This document shows positions 17,599 through 27,092 of a stretch of DNA of 64,000 nt, piece after piece. The stretch comes from Pseudogemmatithrix spongiicola. Its GTDB lineage: Bacteria; Gemmatimonadota; Gemmatimonadetes; Gemmatimonadales; Gemmatimonadaceae. A model generated the notes under the pieces. That model was not told the origin of the DNA. It was given only the letters and a program-made list of their open reading frames with translations, and ran no database searches. Each line of letters begins with the position of its first letter. The first letter of the stretch is position 1. Location of the stretch: contig NZ_CP130613.1 in the NCBI RefSeq assembly GCF_030623445.1, forward strand, positions 2,976,001-3,040,000. Direction: 5' to 3'. A program made the translations under genes and the position numbers.

Positions 17599-18018
17599 TT
17601 AGTTCCTCCGCGCCGCGATCGCGGCATCGAGTGAGAAGCGACCCGCGCCGGCCAGCGCGATCGTCGTGGCACCAGCCATCAGCGCCAAGGGGAATTCGAC
17701 GCCGTTCGGCGCCCAGAAGCCCGCGCCGATGTGGACCATGCCGATGGCGCCGAGCATGATCACGGCGAGACCGAGTCCGGCGAGCCGCGTCATCAGGCCA
17801 ACCACCAGCGCCAGGCCAGCGAGCAGTTCCACCACGCCCGTCAACGGACCGGTGATGCCGGGCATCGGGATCCCCATGCCGCCGAAGGCACCGGTGACGC
17901 CGTCGATGCCATAGACGAAGAGCTTCTGCGCGCCGTGGGCGGCGAAGATGCCGCCGATGGCGACGCGCAGGGCCGCGAGAGCGGCATCGTGGCGAGAGTC
18001 AGTGCTGCTGCGGGTCAT
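17599..18018 (-). CDS. DoxX-family membrane protein (CatD-like)
   Basis: 139-residue four-helix inner-membrane protein. The helices are clear at about residues 15-32, 45-70, 73-93 and 105-130, with the family pattern AAHGAQKLFVYG and GVVELLAGLALVVGL. DoxX relatives act in quinone or thiol redox; CatD, the partner of CatE, is one. It begins the structural part of the cluster. One 22-bp MarR operator copy ends 28 nt upstream of its start codon. Confidence 0.82.
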   Translation of the reverse strand: MTRSSTDSRHDAALAALRVAIGGIFAAHGAQKLFVYGIDGVTGAFGGMGIPMPGITGPLTGVVELLAGLALVVGLMTRLAGLGLAVIMLGAIGMVHIGAGFWAPNGVEFPLALMAGATTIALAGAGRFSLDAAIAARRN

Positions 18019-18046
18019 GGGATAAGCTCCTTGTTGGTGTGATGAT

Positions 18047-18068
18047 ACTTGGTGTTATAACACGTATT
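18047..18068 (-). promoter_or_regulatory. MarR operator copy 1 (doxX promoter side)
   Basis: 22-bp site centred on the perfect 12-bp palindrome GTGTTATAACAC. It is the exact reverse complement of the site at 18554-18575. It lies between the marR stop and the doxX start, where it can control an internal promoter for the doxX-npdG-catE-SDR genes. Confidence 0.75.
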
Positions 18069-18083
18069 GCGACAAAGAAGTTC

Positions 18084-18545
18084 CTAGTTGCGCGCGAGGG
18101 CGAGCAGGTCGATCAGGGTCTTCAGTTGCTTGGCATCGAGGTGCCCGAGCTGCTGCTCATGCACCTTCGCCATCGGCGCATCGAGTTCGTTCACGAGCTT
18201 CCGACCCTTGGGCGTCAGCGTCGTGTTGACCTGCCGCCGGTCCTCCGTGCTGCGCACGCGGTGAATCAACCCCGCGTCCTCCATCCGATCCAGCAACCGC
18301 GTCACGTCCGGCATCCGCGTCACCAGGCGATCGCGGATCTCGTTGCGACACAGCCCGGTCGAGTCCGCACCGCGCAGCACGCGCAACACGTTGTACTGCG
18401 TGAGCGTCAGGTCGTACGGCTCCAACAGCCGCTCGATGCCCTCCCGCAGCACCGTCTCCGTGCGCGCCACGCTGAGGAATGCCTCCTGCGCGAGGCTCGC
18501 GAAGGGCTTCTGCTGGCGCAGCTCGTGGCGGAGGTCAGGCGACAC
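18084..18545 (-). CDS. MarR-family transcriptional regulator
   Basis: 153-residue winged-helix dimeric repressor. Seen here: the recognition region YDLTLTQYNVLRVLRGA, then RNEIRDRLVTRMPDVTRLLDRMEDAGLIHR, and a wing with RSTEDRRQVNTTLT. No cysteine lies in the N-terminal helix in the YodB/HypR position, so ligand binding rather than thiol switching is more likely. It is flanked by two identical operators in opposite orientation, one before its own start (9 nt) and one before doxX, which predicts autoregulation plus control of the downstream detoxification genes. Confidence 0.9.
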   Translation of the reverse strand: MSPDLRHELRQQKPFASLAQEAFLSVARTETVLREGIERLLEPYDLTLTQYNVLRVLRGADSTGLCRNEIRDRLVTRMPDVTRLLDRMEDAGLIHRVRSTEDRRQVNTTLTPKGRKLVNELDAPMAKVHEQQLGHLDAKQLKTLIDLLALARN

Positions 18546-18553
18546 GGAAGCAT

Positions 18554-18575
18554 AATACGTGTTATAACACCAAGT
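18554..18575 (-). promoter_or_regulatory. MarR operator copy 2 (marR promoter side)
   Basis: Exact 22-bp inverted copy of the site at 18047-18068, centred on GTGTTATAACAC, starting 9 nt upstream of the marR start codon. The position implies autorepression. Confidence 0.75.
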
Positions 18576-18590
18576 GTCAAGGCCTCCCAG

Positions 18591-19448
18591 TTAACCCTGC
18601 GGGCCCGACCCCCCGCCTGCCGCCAAGTCCTCCCGCACCCAGCTCCGCAGCACGCGCCAATACCGCACCGGCACGAGCCGCGTGAGGATCGACAGCGCCA
18701 CGGCGTCCCAACCCACCAGCACGCGCAACTTCCGCGCCTCGACGCCACGCACGATGATCTCCCCCGCCTTCGCCGGGGGCATCCGCAGCCGCTTGTTCGA
18801 GAACGCCAGCTTCCGCTGCCGCTCCGCTTCGTCCACCCCGTCGGGCACCCGCGCATCGTTGGCGATGTTCGTCGCCACTCCTCCCGGATGCACGACCGTC
18901 ACGCCGATGTGCGTGTCCTCGAGCTCCCAGCGCAGCGCCTCGCTGAATCCGCGCACCGCGAACTTGCTCGCCGAGTACGCCACGTTCCCCGCCGGTGCGA
19001 CCATGCCGAACACGCTCGACACATTCACGATCTGCGCCGCATCGCAGGACCGCAGCGCGGGCAGGAAGGCGCGCGTCATCCACACCGTCCCCCAGAAGTT
19101 CACGTCCATCACCCACGCGACGTCATCATCGGTGACTTGCTCATACGTCCCGCCCAAACCGACGCCGGCAACGTTGAACAACAGGTCCACGCCGACGTGG
19201 TGCGCCAGCACCTGATCGGGGAACGCCTGCACCTGCGCCCGGTCCGACACATCGAGACGATGCGCGCTCACGCGCAGCCCCTCGCGCGCCACCAACTGCG
19301 CCGTCTCGGCCAAACGTTCGGCGTGCAGGTCCGCGAGCGCGAGATGGCATCCGCGCGCCGCCAACGCGACGGCCGTCGCACGCCCGATGCCGCTGCCCGC
19401 CCCGGTGACCACCGCCGTGCGACCGGCGAGGCGCATGCGCTCAGGCAC
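18591..19448 (-). CDS. SDR-family oxidoreductase, extended C-terminus
   Basis: 285-residue short-chain dehydrogenase with TGAGSGIGRAT, NVAG, VNVSSVFG and YSASKFAVRG (catalytic Tyr/Lys). The C-terminal tail carries a basic/hydrophobic stretch (VALSILTRLVPVRYWRVLRS) typical of membrane-associated SDRs that accompany flavin monooxygenases. The start is GTG 19448 (8-nt overlap with the upstream monooxygenase gene) or ATG 19436. The pair probably acts on the same ketone/alcohol substrates. Confidence 0.85.
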   Translation of the reverse strand: MPERMRLAGRTAVVTGAGSGIGRATAVALAARGCHLALADLHAERLAETAQLVAREGLRVSAHRLDVSDRAQVQAFPDQVLAHHVGVDLLFNVAGVGLGGTYEQVTDDDVAWVMDVNFWGTVWMTRAFLPALRSCDAAQIVNVSSVFGMVAPAGNVAYSASKFAVRGFSEALRWELEDTHIGVTVVHPGGVATNIANDARVPDGVDEAERQRKLAFSNKRLRMPPAKAGEIIVRGVEARKLRVLVGWDAVALSILTRLVPVRYWRVLRSWVREDLAAGGGSGPQG

Positions 19449-20931
19449 GCGGGCGTTCCCCGCGGCGGAACTGCATCACCCGATGGTTCACCTTGCCATG
19501 TCGCAGCAGGAACAGGTCGCGGATGTAGTTCTGATACAGCCGCCACGGCGCCGCGGGCCCCTGCTTCGGCAGGAACGGCAGCGCGCGTTGCACGTAGCCC
19601 GACGTGAAGTCGAGCACCGGCTCGCCCTCGATCCCCGGTTCCCGCTGCGGCGTCGCCTGCACGTAGCCCTTCGCATCCATATAGTTGAGCAGCCGGCACA
19701 CATGCTCGCTCGTGAGGTCGCACTTGAGCGTCCAGCTCGCATTCGTGTAGCCGAAGGCTGACGCGAGATTCGGCACGCCGCTGTACATCATGCCGCGGTA
19801 CGCCATCGTGTCCGCGAGGTTGACACGCTGGCCATCCACCTCCAGCGACATTCCGCCAAGCAGCTGGACCACGAGGCCGGTCGCCGTGACGACGATGTCC
19901 GCCTCGAGATGCCGCCCGGACGTGAGGACGATGCCCGTCGCATCGAAGCGCTCGATCTGGTCCGTCACGATGTCCGCCCGCCCCTCGCGCAGCACCCGGA
20001 ACAGGTCGCCATCCGGCACGATGCAGAAACGTTCGTCCCAGGGGTTGTACTTGGGATTGAAATGCGTGTCGACGTCGAATGCCGGCCCGAGCTCGGCGCG
20101 GTTGCCCTTCTGGATCAGCCGACGGAAGAATCCCGGCCATGCGCGCGCCACGTTGAAGAACAGCATCTGCCGCAGGATGTTCTTCCAGCGCGCCGCCGCG
20201 TACGCGGCATCCTCCGACATCACCTCGCGGAACACGTTCGCGATGCCGTCCGCGGCAGGCAGCGAGGCCACGTAGGTCGGCGAGCGCTGCAGCATCGTCA
20301 CCGACGCCGCCGCCCCTGGCCCCTCGGCCATCGCCGGCACCAGCGTCACGGCCGTCGCGCCGCTGCCGATGACGACGACGCGCTTGCCGGAGTAATCGAG
20401 ATCCTCCGGCCAGAACTGCGGATGCACGAAGCGCCCGCGGAACTCGCCCGTCCCTGCCCACTCCGGCAGGTAGCCCTTCGCGTAGTCGTAGTAGCCCGTG
20501 CACGTGTACAGGAAGTGCGCGCGGAGTGTGCGGCGCTCGCGCGCGGCGCCGACCTCCATCGTCACGGTCCAGCACGCGTCGGCACTCGACCACGACGCCG
20601 CAACGACGCGGTGTCCGTAGCGGATCTTCCGATCGATGCCGTAGGCGCGCGCCGTGTCCTCGATGTACGCCTTGATGGACGGTCCATCGGTAATCGCCTT
20701 GCCGCCGGTCCACGGCCGGAAGCGGTACCCCAGCGTGAACATGTCGGAGTCCGAACGCACCCCCGGGTACCGGAACAAGTCCCAGGTGCCGCCCATCGCC
20801 TCGCGCGCCTCGACGATCGCATAGCTGCGACCGGGGCACAGCGTCTGCAGGTGGTAGGCCGCGCCGACGCCGGAGAGTCCGGCGCCGATGACGAGCACGT
20901 CGACGTGTTCGGGAGTCACGCCGTGGAGCAT
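19441..20931 (-). CDS. Flavin-dependent (Baeyer-Villiger-type) monooxygenase
   Basis: 496-residue class B flavoprotein monooxygenase using FAD and NADPH. FAD motif GAGLSG is at 16-21. The Baeyer-Villiger fingerprint FRGRFVHPQFWP (FxGxxxHxxxWP) is at 164-175, and a second Rossmann motif GSGATAVT at 189-196. Such enzymes insert oxygen into ketones or oxidise heteroatoms. It is translationally linked to the SDR gene, which could supply or remove alcohol/ketone substrates. It is divergent from the DsbA-like gene with only 27 nt between start codons. Confidence 0.88.
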   Translation of the reverse strand: MLHGVTPEHVDVLVIGAGLSGVGAAYHLQTLCPGRSYAIVEAREAMGGTWDLFRYPGVRSDSDMFTLGYRFRPWTGGKAITDGPSIKAYIEDTARAYGIDRKIRYGHRVVAASWSSADACWTVTMEVGAARERRTLRAHFLYTCTGYYDYAKGYLPEWAGTGEFRGRFVHPQFWPEDLDYSGKRVVVIGSGATAVTLVPAMAEGPGAAASVTMLQRSPTYVASLPAADGIANVFREVMSEDAAYAAARWKNILRQMLFFNVARAWPGFFRRLIQKGNRAELGPAFDVDTHFNPKYNPWDERFCIVPDGDLFRVLREGRADIVTDQIERFDATGIVLTSGRHLEADIVVTATGLVVQLLGGMSLEVDGQRVNLADTMAYRGMMYSGVPNLASAFGYTNASWTLKCDLTSEHVCRLLNYMDAKGYVQATPQREPGIEGEPVLDFTSGYVQRALPFLPKQGPAAPWRLYQNYIRDLFLLRHGKVNHRVMQFRRGERPRA

Positions 20932-20958
20932 ATCGCCGCGCTCGCGTATTCGTCAGGG

Positions 20959-21651
20959 ATGACGACCCGCGACCCCATGCTCATCGAAGTCTGGTCCGAC
21001 ATCGCCTGCCCCTTCTGCTACATCGGCAAGCGGAGGCTGCAGGGCGCACTGGCGCGCTTTCCGCACCGCGACGAGATCCGCGTGGAATGGCGCAGCTTCC
21101 AGCTCCAGCCGCAACTCGTCACCGATGCCTCGCGGCGCCTCAACGAGTTCCTCGCCACGAGCAAGGGCCTGTCACTGGCGCAGGTGGAGCAGATGCAGGC
21201 CCACGTGCGCGCGATGGGCGAGAGCGAGGGCATCGCGTTCGCGATGGACCGCGTCGTCGTCGCCAACACCTTCACCGCGCATCGGCTCCTCCAGTGGGCG
21301 CAGTCGCTCGGCCGCGGCGACGCCATGAAGGACCGACTGCTGCGCGCCTACTTCACCGAGGGCGCCAACGTCGACGATCACGCGTCGCTGCAGGCGCTCG
21401 CCGTGGACGTCGGACTCGACGCCGCGGCCGCCGCCGCCCTGCTCGCCAGCGATGCCTTCGCCGACGAGGTGCGCCGCGACATCGCCGAGGCGCGGCAGCA
21501 GCGCATCAGCGGCGTGCCGTTCTTCGTGTTCGACCAGGCCTACGCGGTCAGTGGCGCGCAGCCACCGGAGCTCTTCGACCAGGCGCTGGCGCAGGCCCAC
21601 GCGGAGTGGCGCGCCGCGAACGCGTTGGCTACGCCGTCCGCAGCGTCCTGA
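20959..21651 (+). CDS. DsbA-family (FrnE-like) thiol oxidoreductase
   Basis: 230-residue thioredoxin-fold protein of the FrnE/DsbA-like cytosolic group. The active site CPFC lies in DIACPFCYIGKRRL, and the cis-Pro loop is ISGVPFFVFDQAYAVSGAQ. No signal peptide is seen. FrnE proteins have disulfide oxidoreductase activity and a link to oxidative stress in other species. The start is taken at ATG 20959, although the upstream Shine-Dalgarno is weak. Its 3' end overlaps the convergent FMN-reductase gene by 23 nt. Confidence 0.88.
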   Translation: MTTRDPMLIEVWSDIACPFCYIGKRRLQGALARFPHRDEIRVEWRSFQLQPQLVTDASRRLNEFLATSKGLSLAQVEQMQAHVRAMGESEGIAFAMDRVVVANTFTAHRLLQWAQSLGRGDAMKDRLLRAYFTEGANVDDHASLQALAVDVGLDAAAAAALLASDAFADEVRRDIAEARQQRISGVPFFVFDQAYAVSGAQPPELFDQALAQAHAEWRAANALATPSAAS

Positions 21652-22204
21652 GCGCGCGTTCCCAGCGCGCGAGTTCGGCCAGCATCCCGTTCGACGCCTT
21701 CACCTGCACGTCCCCAGGCTCGAAGAGGCCGGTCTCCTTGTTCACGAGCTGACCGACCAGCGGGATCGACACGGCGCCCGGCAGCGGCATCATGTTGTTC
21801 GCCGTGCACATGATGCGCAGCGCGTTGGCGGAGCGGAGACCGGCCGAGACACCGCCGTAGCTGAGCAGGCCGACCGGCTTGTACGCCCATTCCTTCACGA
21901 GGAACTGCAGGGCGTTGATCAGCGAGGCCGGCGGACCGAAGTCGTACTCCGGCGTGACGAACACGAACGCATCGGCGCGCGAGACCGTCGCGCTCCAGCG
22001 CTTCGTGTGCTCATGCTCATATTCACCGAGCCGCGGATGCTTCGGTTCGTCGAGGAACGGGAGATTCACGTCCTTCAGGTCCACGCGCTCGATCGCGAAC
22101 GCGCCGTGCGCCTCGGCGATCGGAATGAACCAGTCGGCAACCTTCGCACCGACGCGCGACGGACGGGTGGAGGCGATCAGGACCTGCAGCAGTGGCTTTG
22201 ACAT
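21629..22204 (-). CDS. NADPH-dependent FMN reductase-family protein
   Basis: 191-residue flavodoxin-like NAD(P)H:FMN or azo/quinone reductase. It has the phosphate loop STRPSRVGAKVADWF, the flavin-contact region TPEYDFGPPASLINALQFL and SYGGVSAGLRSANALR, all typical of the family. Probably cytosolic. It sits among other redox genes but has no coupled partner; the convergent neighbour overlaps its 3' end. Confidence 0.85.
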   Translation of the reverse strand: MSKPLLQVLIASTRPSRVGAKVADWFIPIAEAHGAFAIERVDLKDVNLPFLDEPKHPRLGEYEHEHTKRWSATVSRADAFVFVTPEYDFGPPASLINALQFLVKEWAYKPVGLLSYGGVSAGLRSANALRIMCTANNMMPLPGAVSIPLVGQLVNKETGLFEPGDVQVKASNGMLAELARWERALRTLRTA

Positions 22205-22232
22205 GTTCGGGACAAACCACCGCGCCGCACGC

Positions 22233-22811
22233 CTAGTTCCGCTGCGCCCACCAATCCACGAGGATGCGCTCGGCTACATAACCGCCGAACGCGATGCCCA
22301 AACGGGTACCGACGAAGGCCCACGACTCCCCGTTGTCGTGCCGCTCGGGTCGCCACAGCAGCGACGCACCGGTGCCGACGAGAATGCTCGTCACGAGGGG
22401 CGTGTTCACGCGCCGCCGCCCCTCGCGGTCGAAGGCCGTGAAGGTCGCGGTGAATGCGCAGCCGACGAGGCCATCGCGCGGGCAGAGCACCGCGTCCTGC
22501 CGGTAGTCGAGCGCACGCCCCAGCGCGCGGAAGCTCGTCGTCTGCACGAGATAGAAGCCGGATTGGTCCGCGACGCGATAGCCGAAGCCCTGCCACGTGC
22601 GGTCCCAGGCCTTGGGCGTCTTGATGAGCTGCGCGCCGGCCGCACCCGCGAGAATCAGGCTGCCGGTGAGTGCGGCCTTGGTGGCTGGGGAGGCATCGGC
22701 CCCCGTGACCGACATCTGCACGACCGGCTGGGCACGCAGCGCGGGCGCCGCCGCGAGGGCGACGCCCGCGGACGCGAGCAGCGAGCGGAGGAAGCGTGGC
22801 GGAACGCGCAC
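22233..22811 (-). CDS. Exported protein of unknown function
   Basis: About 192 residues from GTG 22811; an upstream ATG at 22841 would overlap the luciferase-like gene by 20 nt. It has a signal peptide (FLRSLLASAGVALAAAPALRAQ), then a hydrophobic stretch (LTGSLILAGAAGAQLI), a Cys pair (AVLCPRDGLVGCAF) that may form a disulfide, and a C-terminal amphipathic/hydrophobic region (VTSILVGTGASLLW and GTRLGIAFGGYVAERILVDW). It could be a small outer-membrane or membrane-associated protein. No family recognised. Confidence 0.65.
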   Translation of the reverse strand: MRVPPRFLRSLLASAGVALAAAPALRAQPVVQMSVTGADASPATKAALTGSLILAGAAGAQLIKTPKAWDRTWQGFGYRVADQSGFYLVQTTSFRALGRALDYRQDAVLCPRDGLVGCAFTATFTAFDREGRRRVNTPLVTSILVGTGASLLWRPERHDNGESWAFVGTRLGIAFGGYVAERILVDWWAQRN

Positions 22812-22821
22812 CGCGGAAATA

Positions 22822-23871
22822 TCACACCGCCGTCGCGACACCGCTCCCGACCGCCTTGCGCACCGCCGGCGCGACGACCGTGCCGTACAACTCGATCGCC
22901 CGCATGAGGTCCTTGTGCGGCAACGACCCGACGCTCATCTGCAGCGTGAAGCGGGTCATGCCGAAGAGTTCATGCTCCCAGAGGATCTTGTCGATGACCG
23001 CCTGCGGATCGCCGATCAGCACGGCGCCCTTCGGCGAGCGCTCGGCGTCGAACTGATGCTTGGTCGGCGGCGGCCAACCACGCTCGCGACCGATCTTGCC
23101 CATCTGCAGCATATACGGATGCCAGGCGATCTCCGCGGCCTGCGCCGTCGTGTCGCCGATGAATCCGTGCGAGTTGATGCTGAGCTGCAGCTTGGCCGGG
23201 TCGTGGCCCGCCTTCTGCCAGGTGTCGCGGTAGAGTTCCGCGTAGGGCACGAAGCGTTCGGGCGAACCGCCGATGATCGCCAGCGCCATCGGCACACCGT
23301 GCATCGCCGCCCGGATCACCGACTGCGGCGTCCCACCCACCGCGATCCACACCGGCAGCTGCTCCTGCAACGGCCGCGGATACACGACCTGGTCGGTCAG
23401 CGGCGCGCGATGGCGCCCCTTCCACGTCACGCGCTCGTTGCGCACCAGCTCGAGCAGCAGGTCGAGCTTCTCGTTGAACAGCGTGTCGTAGTCGTTGAGG
23501 TCGTAGCCGAACAGCGGAAAGCTCTCGATGAAGCTGCCGCGCCCCGCCATGATCTCGGCGCGGCCCTGCGACAGCAGGTCCAGCGTCGCGAACTGCTGGA
23601 ACACGCGTACCGGCTCCTCCGAGCTCAGCACGGTGACCGCCGTCGAGAGCTTGATGCGCGAGGTGCGCGCGGCAATCGCCGCCAGCAGGATCGTCGGCGC
23701 GCTCGCGAGGTAGTCCTCGCGATGGTGTTCGCCGATGCCGAACGCATCGAGGCCGACTTGATCGGCGAGCACCGCTTCCTCGAGGAGGTTCGCGATGCGC
23801 TGCTCGCGCGGGATCAGCGTCCCGTGCCGGTCGGGCGTGTGCTCGACGAAGGTGTAGAGTCCCAGTTCCAT
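22822..23871 (-). CDS. Luciferase-like (LLM class) flavin-dependent oxidoreductase
   Basis: 349-residue TIM-barrel monooxygenase of the bacterial luciferase-like group. It starts [14 protein letters not shown] and contains [39 protein letters not shown] and [20 protein letters not shown], all standard family blocks. It uses reduced FMN or F420; which one is not decidable here. It begins 2 nt after the csoR stop, so it can be cotranscribed with the copper operon, although no copper link is known. Confidence 0.85.
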   Translation of the reverse strand: MELGLYTFVEHTPDRHGTLIPREQRIANLLEEAVLADQVGLDAFGIGEHHREDYLASAPTILLAAIAARTSRIKLSTAVTVLSSEEPVRVFQQFATLDLLSQGRAEIMAGRGSFIESFPLFGYDLNDYDTLFNEKLDLLLELVRNERVTWKGRHRAPLTDQVVYPRPLQEQLPVWIAVGGTPQSVIRAAMHGVPMALAIIGGSPERFVPYAELYRDTWQKAGHDPAKLQLSINSHGFIGDTTAQAAEIAWHPYMLQMGKIGRERGWPPPTKHQFDAERSPKGAVLIGDPQAVIDKILWEHELFGMTRFTLQMSVGSLPHKDLMRAIELYGTVVAPAVRKAVGSGVATAV

Positions 23872-23873
23872 GG

Positions 23874-24224
23874 TTACCTGCTGCTCTTGTAGATCATGTC
23901 CACTAACTCGTCGTACATCGCCTCGGCCTCCGCATCGGAGCCCTTGATTGCCGCCGACGCGCAGTGCTTGAGGTGGTTGCGCATCAACTCGCGCCCGACG
24001 GCGCGCAGCGCCTCCTGCACCGAGGAGATCTGCGTGAGGATGTCCGCGCAGTAGCGGTCCTCCTCGATCATCTTCTGCAGGCCGCGCACCTGACCCTCGA
24101 CGCGCCGCAGGCGCTTGAGGTTGCTGTCCTTGATGCCGGGGTCCACGGCTACGGCCTTGCGGCCATCCTCGTGGACCGCGCAGCTGCAGCTCGCCGTGGG
24201 CAGGTGCTTGTGGGTCGTCGCCAT
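23874..24224 (-). CDS. csoR: CsoR-family copper-sensing repressor
   Basis: 116-residue all-helical metal-sensitive repressor (DUF156). The Cu(I)-binding C-H-C set is present: YCADIL in helix 2 and NHLKHC in the next helix. The conserved [20 protein letters not shown] block is intact. An N-terminal extension has extra thiols (SCSCAVH) that are not usual in minimal CsoR. It binds DNA when copper-free; a matching GC-centred operator lies upstream of copZ at 27093-27107. It is the fourth gene of copZ-cupredoxin-copA-csoR, giving feedback control. Confidence 0.88.
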   Translation of the reverse strand: MATTHKHLPTASCSCAVHEDGRKAVAVDPGIKDSNLKRLRRVEGQVRGLQKMIEEDRYCADILTQISSVQEALRAVGRELMRNHLKHCASAAIKGSDAEAEAMYDELVDMIYKSSR

Positions 24225-24239
24225 CGATGCAGTCTCCGG

Positions 24240-26471
24240 TTATGCGATGCGCGCCGAACGCAGGCGCAGGGAGTTCGTCACGACGCTGACGGAACTGAAC
24301 GCCATCGCGGCGCTCGCCATCACGGGTGTCAGCAGCAATCCGAAGGCCGGGAAAAGTACTCCCGCCGCCACGGGGATGCCGATCACGTTGTAGATGAACG
24401 CCCAGAACAGGTTTTGCTTCATGGTCGCCATCGTGCGGCGCGACAGCTCCACCGCGTGCGCAGCGGCCCGGAGGTCGCCGCGCATCAACACCACGTCGGC
24501 CGCCTCGGCCGCGATGTCCGTGCCCGTGCCGATCGCCATGCCGACATCGGCCTGCGCCAGCGCCGGTGCGTCGTTGATGCCGTCGCCGACCATGGCGACG
24601 ACCTTGCCCTCGGCCTGCAGCCGCTTCACCTCAGCCACCTTACCCTCGGGCAGGACGCTGGCGACCACGCGCTCGATGCCCGCTTCCTTGGCGATGGCCT
24701 TGGCCGTGCGCTCGGTGTCGCCCGTGAGCATCACGACCTCGAGGCCCAACGCATGCATGCGCTGGATCGCCGTGCGCGACGTGTCCTTGATGGGATCGGC
24801 CACGGCCAGCAGGCCGGCGAGTGCGCCATCGCGCGCGACGAACATCGGCGTGCGCCCAGCGTCCGCTAGCCGCGCCGCATCGGCCTCGAGCGGCGTCACA
24901 TCGATGGCATAGTCAGCCATCAGCGCGGCGTTGCCAACGGCCAACGCCGCACCATCGACGACGCCCGTCACGCCTTTGCCCGTGACGGAGGCAAAGCCCT
25001 CGGCGGTTCCCATGACCGCGCCACGCTCCTTGGCCGCGCGCACGATGGCATCGGCCAGCGGATGCTCCGACATCGCCTCGAGCGCAGCGACTTGCCCGAG
25101 CAACGGCTGCTCGTCGCCGGAGGTCACGGCGATCAAGTCCGTGACCGTGGGCTTGCCCTCGGTCACCGTGCCCGTCTTGTCGAGCACGATCGTCCGCACG
25201 TCGCCGGCGCGCTGCAGCGCCTCGCCGCCCTTGATGAGCACGCCAAGCTCGGCGCCCTTGCCCGTCGCGACCATCACGGCCGTCGGCACGGCGAGCCCCA
25301 TCGCGCAGGGGCAGGCGATGATCAGTACCGTGACCGCCGCGGCGAAGCCCTTCACGAACGACGCGTCGCTCGCGACGATCGCCCACGTGGCGAAGGTCGC
25401 GATGGCGATCGAGATGACGATCGGCACGAACACGGACGAGATCCGGTCCGCCAACGCCTGGATCGGCGCCCGCGAGCCCTGCGCGTCGCGCATCAGCTTC
25501 ACGATCTGCGCGAGCACCGACGCCTCGCCCAGCGTCGTCGCCTTGAGGCGGAACGCGCCCGTGCGGTTGATCGTCCCGCCGATCACCGTGTCGCCCGGCT
25601 TCTTCGCCACGGGCAGCGATTCGCCGGTGAGCATGGACTCATCCACCGCGCTTTCACCCTTGTGCACGACACCATCCACCGGGATGCGCTCGCCCGGCCG
25701 CACGACCACGAGGTCGCCTGCCACGACGTCCTCGATGGGGATGTCCTGCTCCACCAGGTTGCGCAGCACGCGCGCCGTCTTCGGCTGCAGCTGGACCAGT
25801 GCACGCAGCGCCGTAGCCGTGTTGCGCTTGGCGCGCGCCTCGAAGGCGTTTCCCGTGAGGATGAACGCGATGATGAGGATCACCGCCTCGTAGTAGACGT
25901 CGGCGCTCACGCCGCGCGAGAGGAAAAACCCCGGCGCGACCGTGGCGATCACGGAGTACAGGAAAGCCGCGCCCGTGCCCAGCGCCACCAGCGTGTTCAT
26001 GTCCGCCGAGTGGTGCGTAAAGGCCTTCCACGCCCGCACGTAGAAGTGGCGCCCCGCCGTGGCCATCACGAGGGCCGTCACCACGAGCAGCGGCCAGGTG
26101 ATCCACATCATCTGGTGCATCCATGGCATCACCGCCATCGCAAGCGCACCGACGACGCCGCTGGCAATCGCCTTCCACTTGAGTTCCTGGAACTCCTCGG
26201 CGGTCGCCTTGTCGCGCGCCTCCTGCTCCTCGAACGCGCTGCGCTCCGGCTTCGGCAGCTCGGCGCCGTAGCCGGTCTGCTCGATGGCCGACACCAACGC
26301 CGCCGGCTGCACCGCGGCTGGGTCGTAGGTGACCGTCGCGGTGCCCATCATCAGGTTCACCGACGCTTCGGTCACGCCCGGTTGCTTCTCGAGCGTCTTC
26401 TGTACGCGGGCCTGGCAGGCCGCGCAGGTCATCCCCGTCACGGGGATGCGGGCAATCGTGTGGTTAGCCAT
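24240..26471 (-). CDS. copA: Cu(I)-exporting P1B-type ATPase
   Basis: 743-residue inner-membrane copper exporter. One N-terminal metal-binding domain (GMTCAAC, 13-19), then eight membrane helices. Also present: phosphatase loop TGES (282-285), the membrane CPC motif (387-389) that defines Cu/Ag pumps, phosphorylation site DKTGT (Asp431), the HP locus (SEHPLAD) and GDGINDAP. Its start overlaps the cupredoxin gene by 8 nt. Length and motifs are normal; the gene is intact. Confidence 0.95.
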   Translation of the reverse strand: MANHTIARIPVTGMTCAACQARVQKTLEKQPGVTEASVNLMMGTATVTYDPAAVQPAALVSAIEQTGYGAELPKPERSAFEEQEARDKATAEEFQELKWKAIASGVVGALAMAVMPWMHQMMWITWPLLVVTALVMATAGRHFYVRAWKAFTHHSADMNTLVALGTGAAFLYSVIATVAPGFFLSRGVSADVYYEAVILIIAFILTGNAFEARAKRNTATALRALVQLQPKTARVLRNLVEQDIPIEDVVAGDLVVVRPGERIPVDGVVHKGESAVDESMLTGESLPVAKKPGDTVIGGTINRTGAFRLKATTLGEASVLAQIVKLMRDAQGSRAPIQALADRISSVFVPIVISIAIATFATWAIVASDASFVKGFAAAVTVLIIACPCAMGLAVPTAVMVATGKGAELGVLIKGGEALQRAGDVRTIVLDKTGTVTEGKPTVTDLIAVTSGDEQPLLGQVAALEAMSEHPLADAIVRAAKERGAVMGTAEGFASVTGKGVTGVVDGAALAVGNAALMADYAIDVTPLEADAARLADAGRTPMFVARDGALAGLLAVADPIKDTSRTAIQRMHALGLEVVMLTGDTERTAKAIAKEAGIERVVASVLPEGKVAEVKRLQAEGKVVAMVGDGINDAPALAQADVGMAIGTGTDIAAEAADVVLMRGDLRAAAHAVELSRRTMATMKQNLFWAFIYNVIGIPVAAGVLFPAFGLLLTPVMASAAMAFSSVSVVTNSLRLRSARIA

Positions 26472-26853
26472 CGACGATGATGCTCCCGCGCAGCATCGAC
26501 ATGCCGCAGGTGAAGGGGAAGCGACCAGCCTCCGTCGGCTGGATCTCGATGACCGTGCGCTCGCCCGACGGCAGGAACTGCCGCACGTCGAACGCCGGGA
26601 TCACGACCTCCTCCGAGCAGGACGACGTGTCCTTGCGGTCGAACACGAGGCGCACGCGTTCGCCCTTGCGGACCTGCACCACCGCCGGGCTGTAGCCGCC
26701 GTCGACGGTGATCACGACCTCCGCAGGGCCGCCCGACTCCGCGACCACCGCCGCCGCGGGCGACTGCCCCGCGACGAAGAACCACCAGTTCACCGCGGCG
26801 ATCGCCAACACCGCCGCGAGTATGACCGTCCAGTCCGTCGCTGACATATCCAC
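26464..26853 (-). CDS. Membrane-anchored cupredoxin-domain protein
   Basis: 129-residue protein: an N-terminal membrane helix ([20 protein letters not shown]) followed by a single cupredoxin domain. Possible copper ligands are Cys in SSCSEEV and the C-terminal CGMSM (Cys/Met), with no obvious His, which hints at a Cu(I)-type thioether/thiolate site. It probably faces the periplasm. It lies between copZ and copA (4-nt gap and 8-nt overlap), so a role in handing copper to or from the pump is likely but inferred from context. Confidence 0.8.
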   Translation of the reverse strand: MDMSATDWTVILAAVLAIAAVNWWFFVAGQSPAAAVVAESGGPAEVVITVDGGYSPAVVQVRKGERVRLVFDRKDTSSCSEEVVIPAFDVRQFLPSGERTVIEIQPTEAGRFPFTCGMSMLRGSIIVDG

Positions 26854-26856
26854 CTC

Positions 26857-27066
26857 CTACTGCGTCGAGCGGACGTCGTACCCAGCGTCACGCACCGCCT
26901 CGGCGATCGCGTCGACCGAGACCTGCGTCTCATCGAACGTCACCGTCGCCTTGCCGATGCGCAGGTCGTCGAGCGTCACGCCCGCCAGCCCGTCCATCGC
27001 CTGCTTCACCATCCGCAGGCAATGCCCGCAGGTCATCCCACCGATCTCCAGCGTCTTCGTCGTCAT
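26857..27066 (-). CDS. copZ: Copper chaperone, CopZ-like HMA-domain protein
   Basis: 69-residue ferredoxin-fold metal chaperone with the MTCGHC copper-binding motif near the N-terminus (GGMTCGHC) and the usual beta-alpha-beta-beta-alpha-beta length. The start at 27066 is chosen because AGGAG (27077-27073) lies 6 nt upstream; the longer frame to 27111 would run into the CsoR operator. First gene of the copper operon. Confidence 0.88.
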   Translation of the reverse strand: MTTKTLEIGGMTCGHCLRMVKQAMDGLAGVTLDDLRIGKATVTFDETQVSVDAIAEAVRDAGYDVRSTQ

Positions 27067-27092
27067 CGCCTGCTCCTGATTGAGTGTGAATA

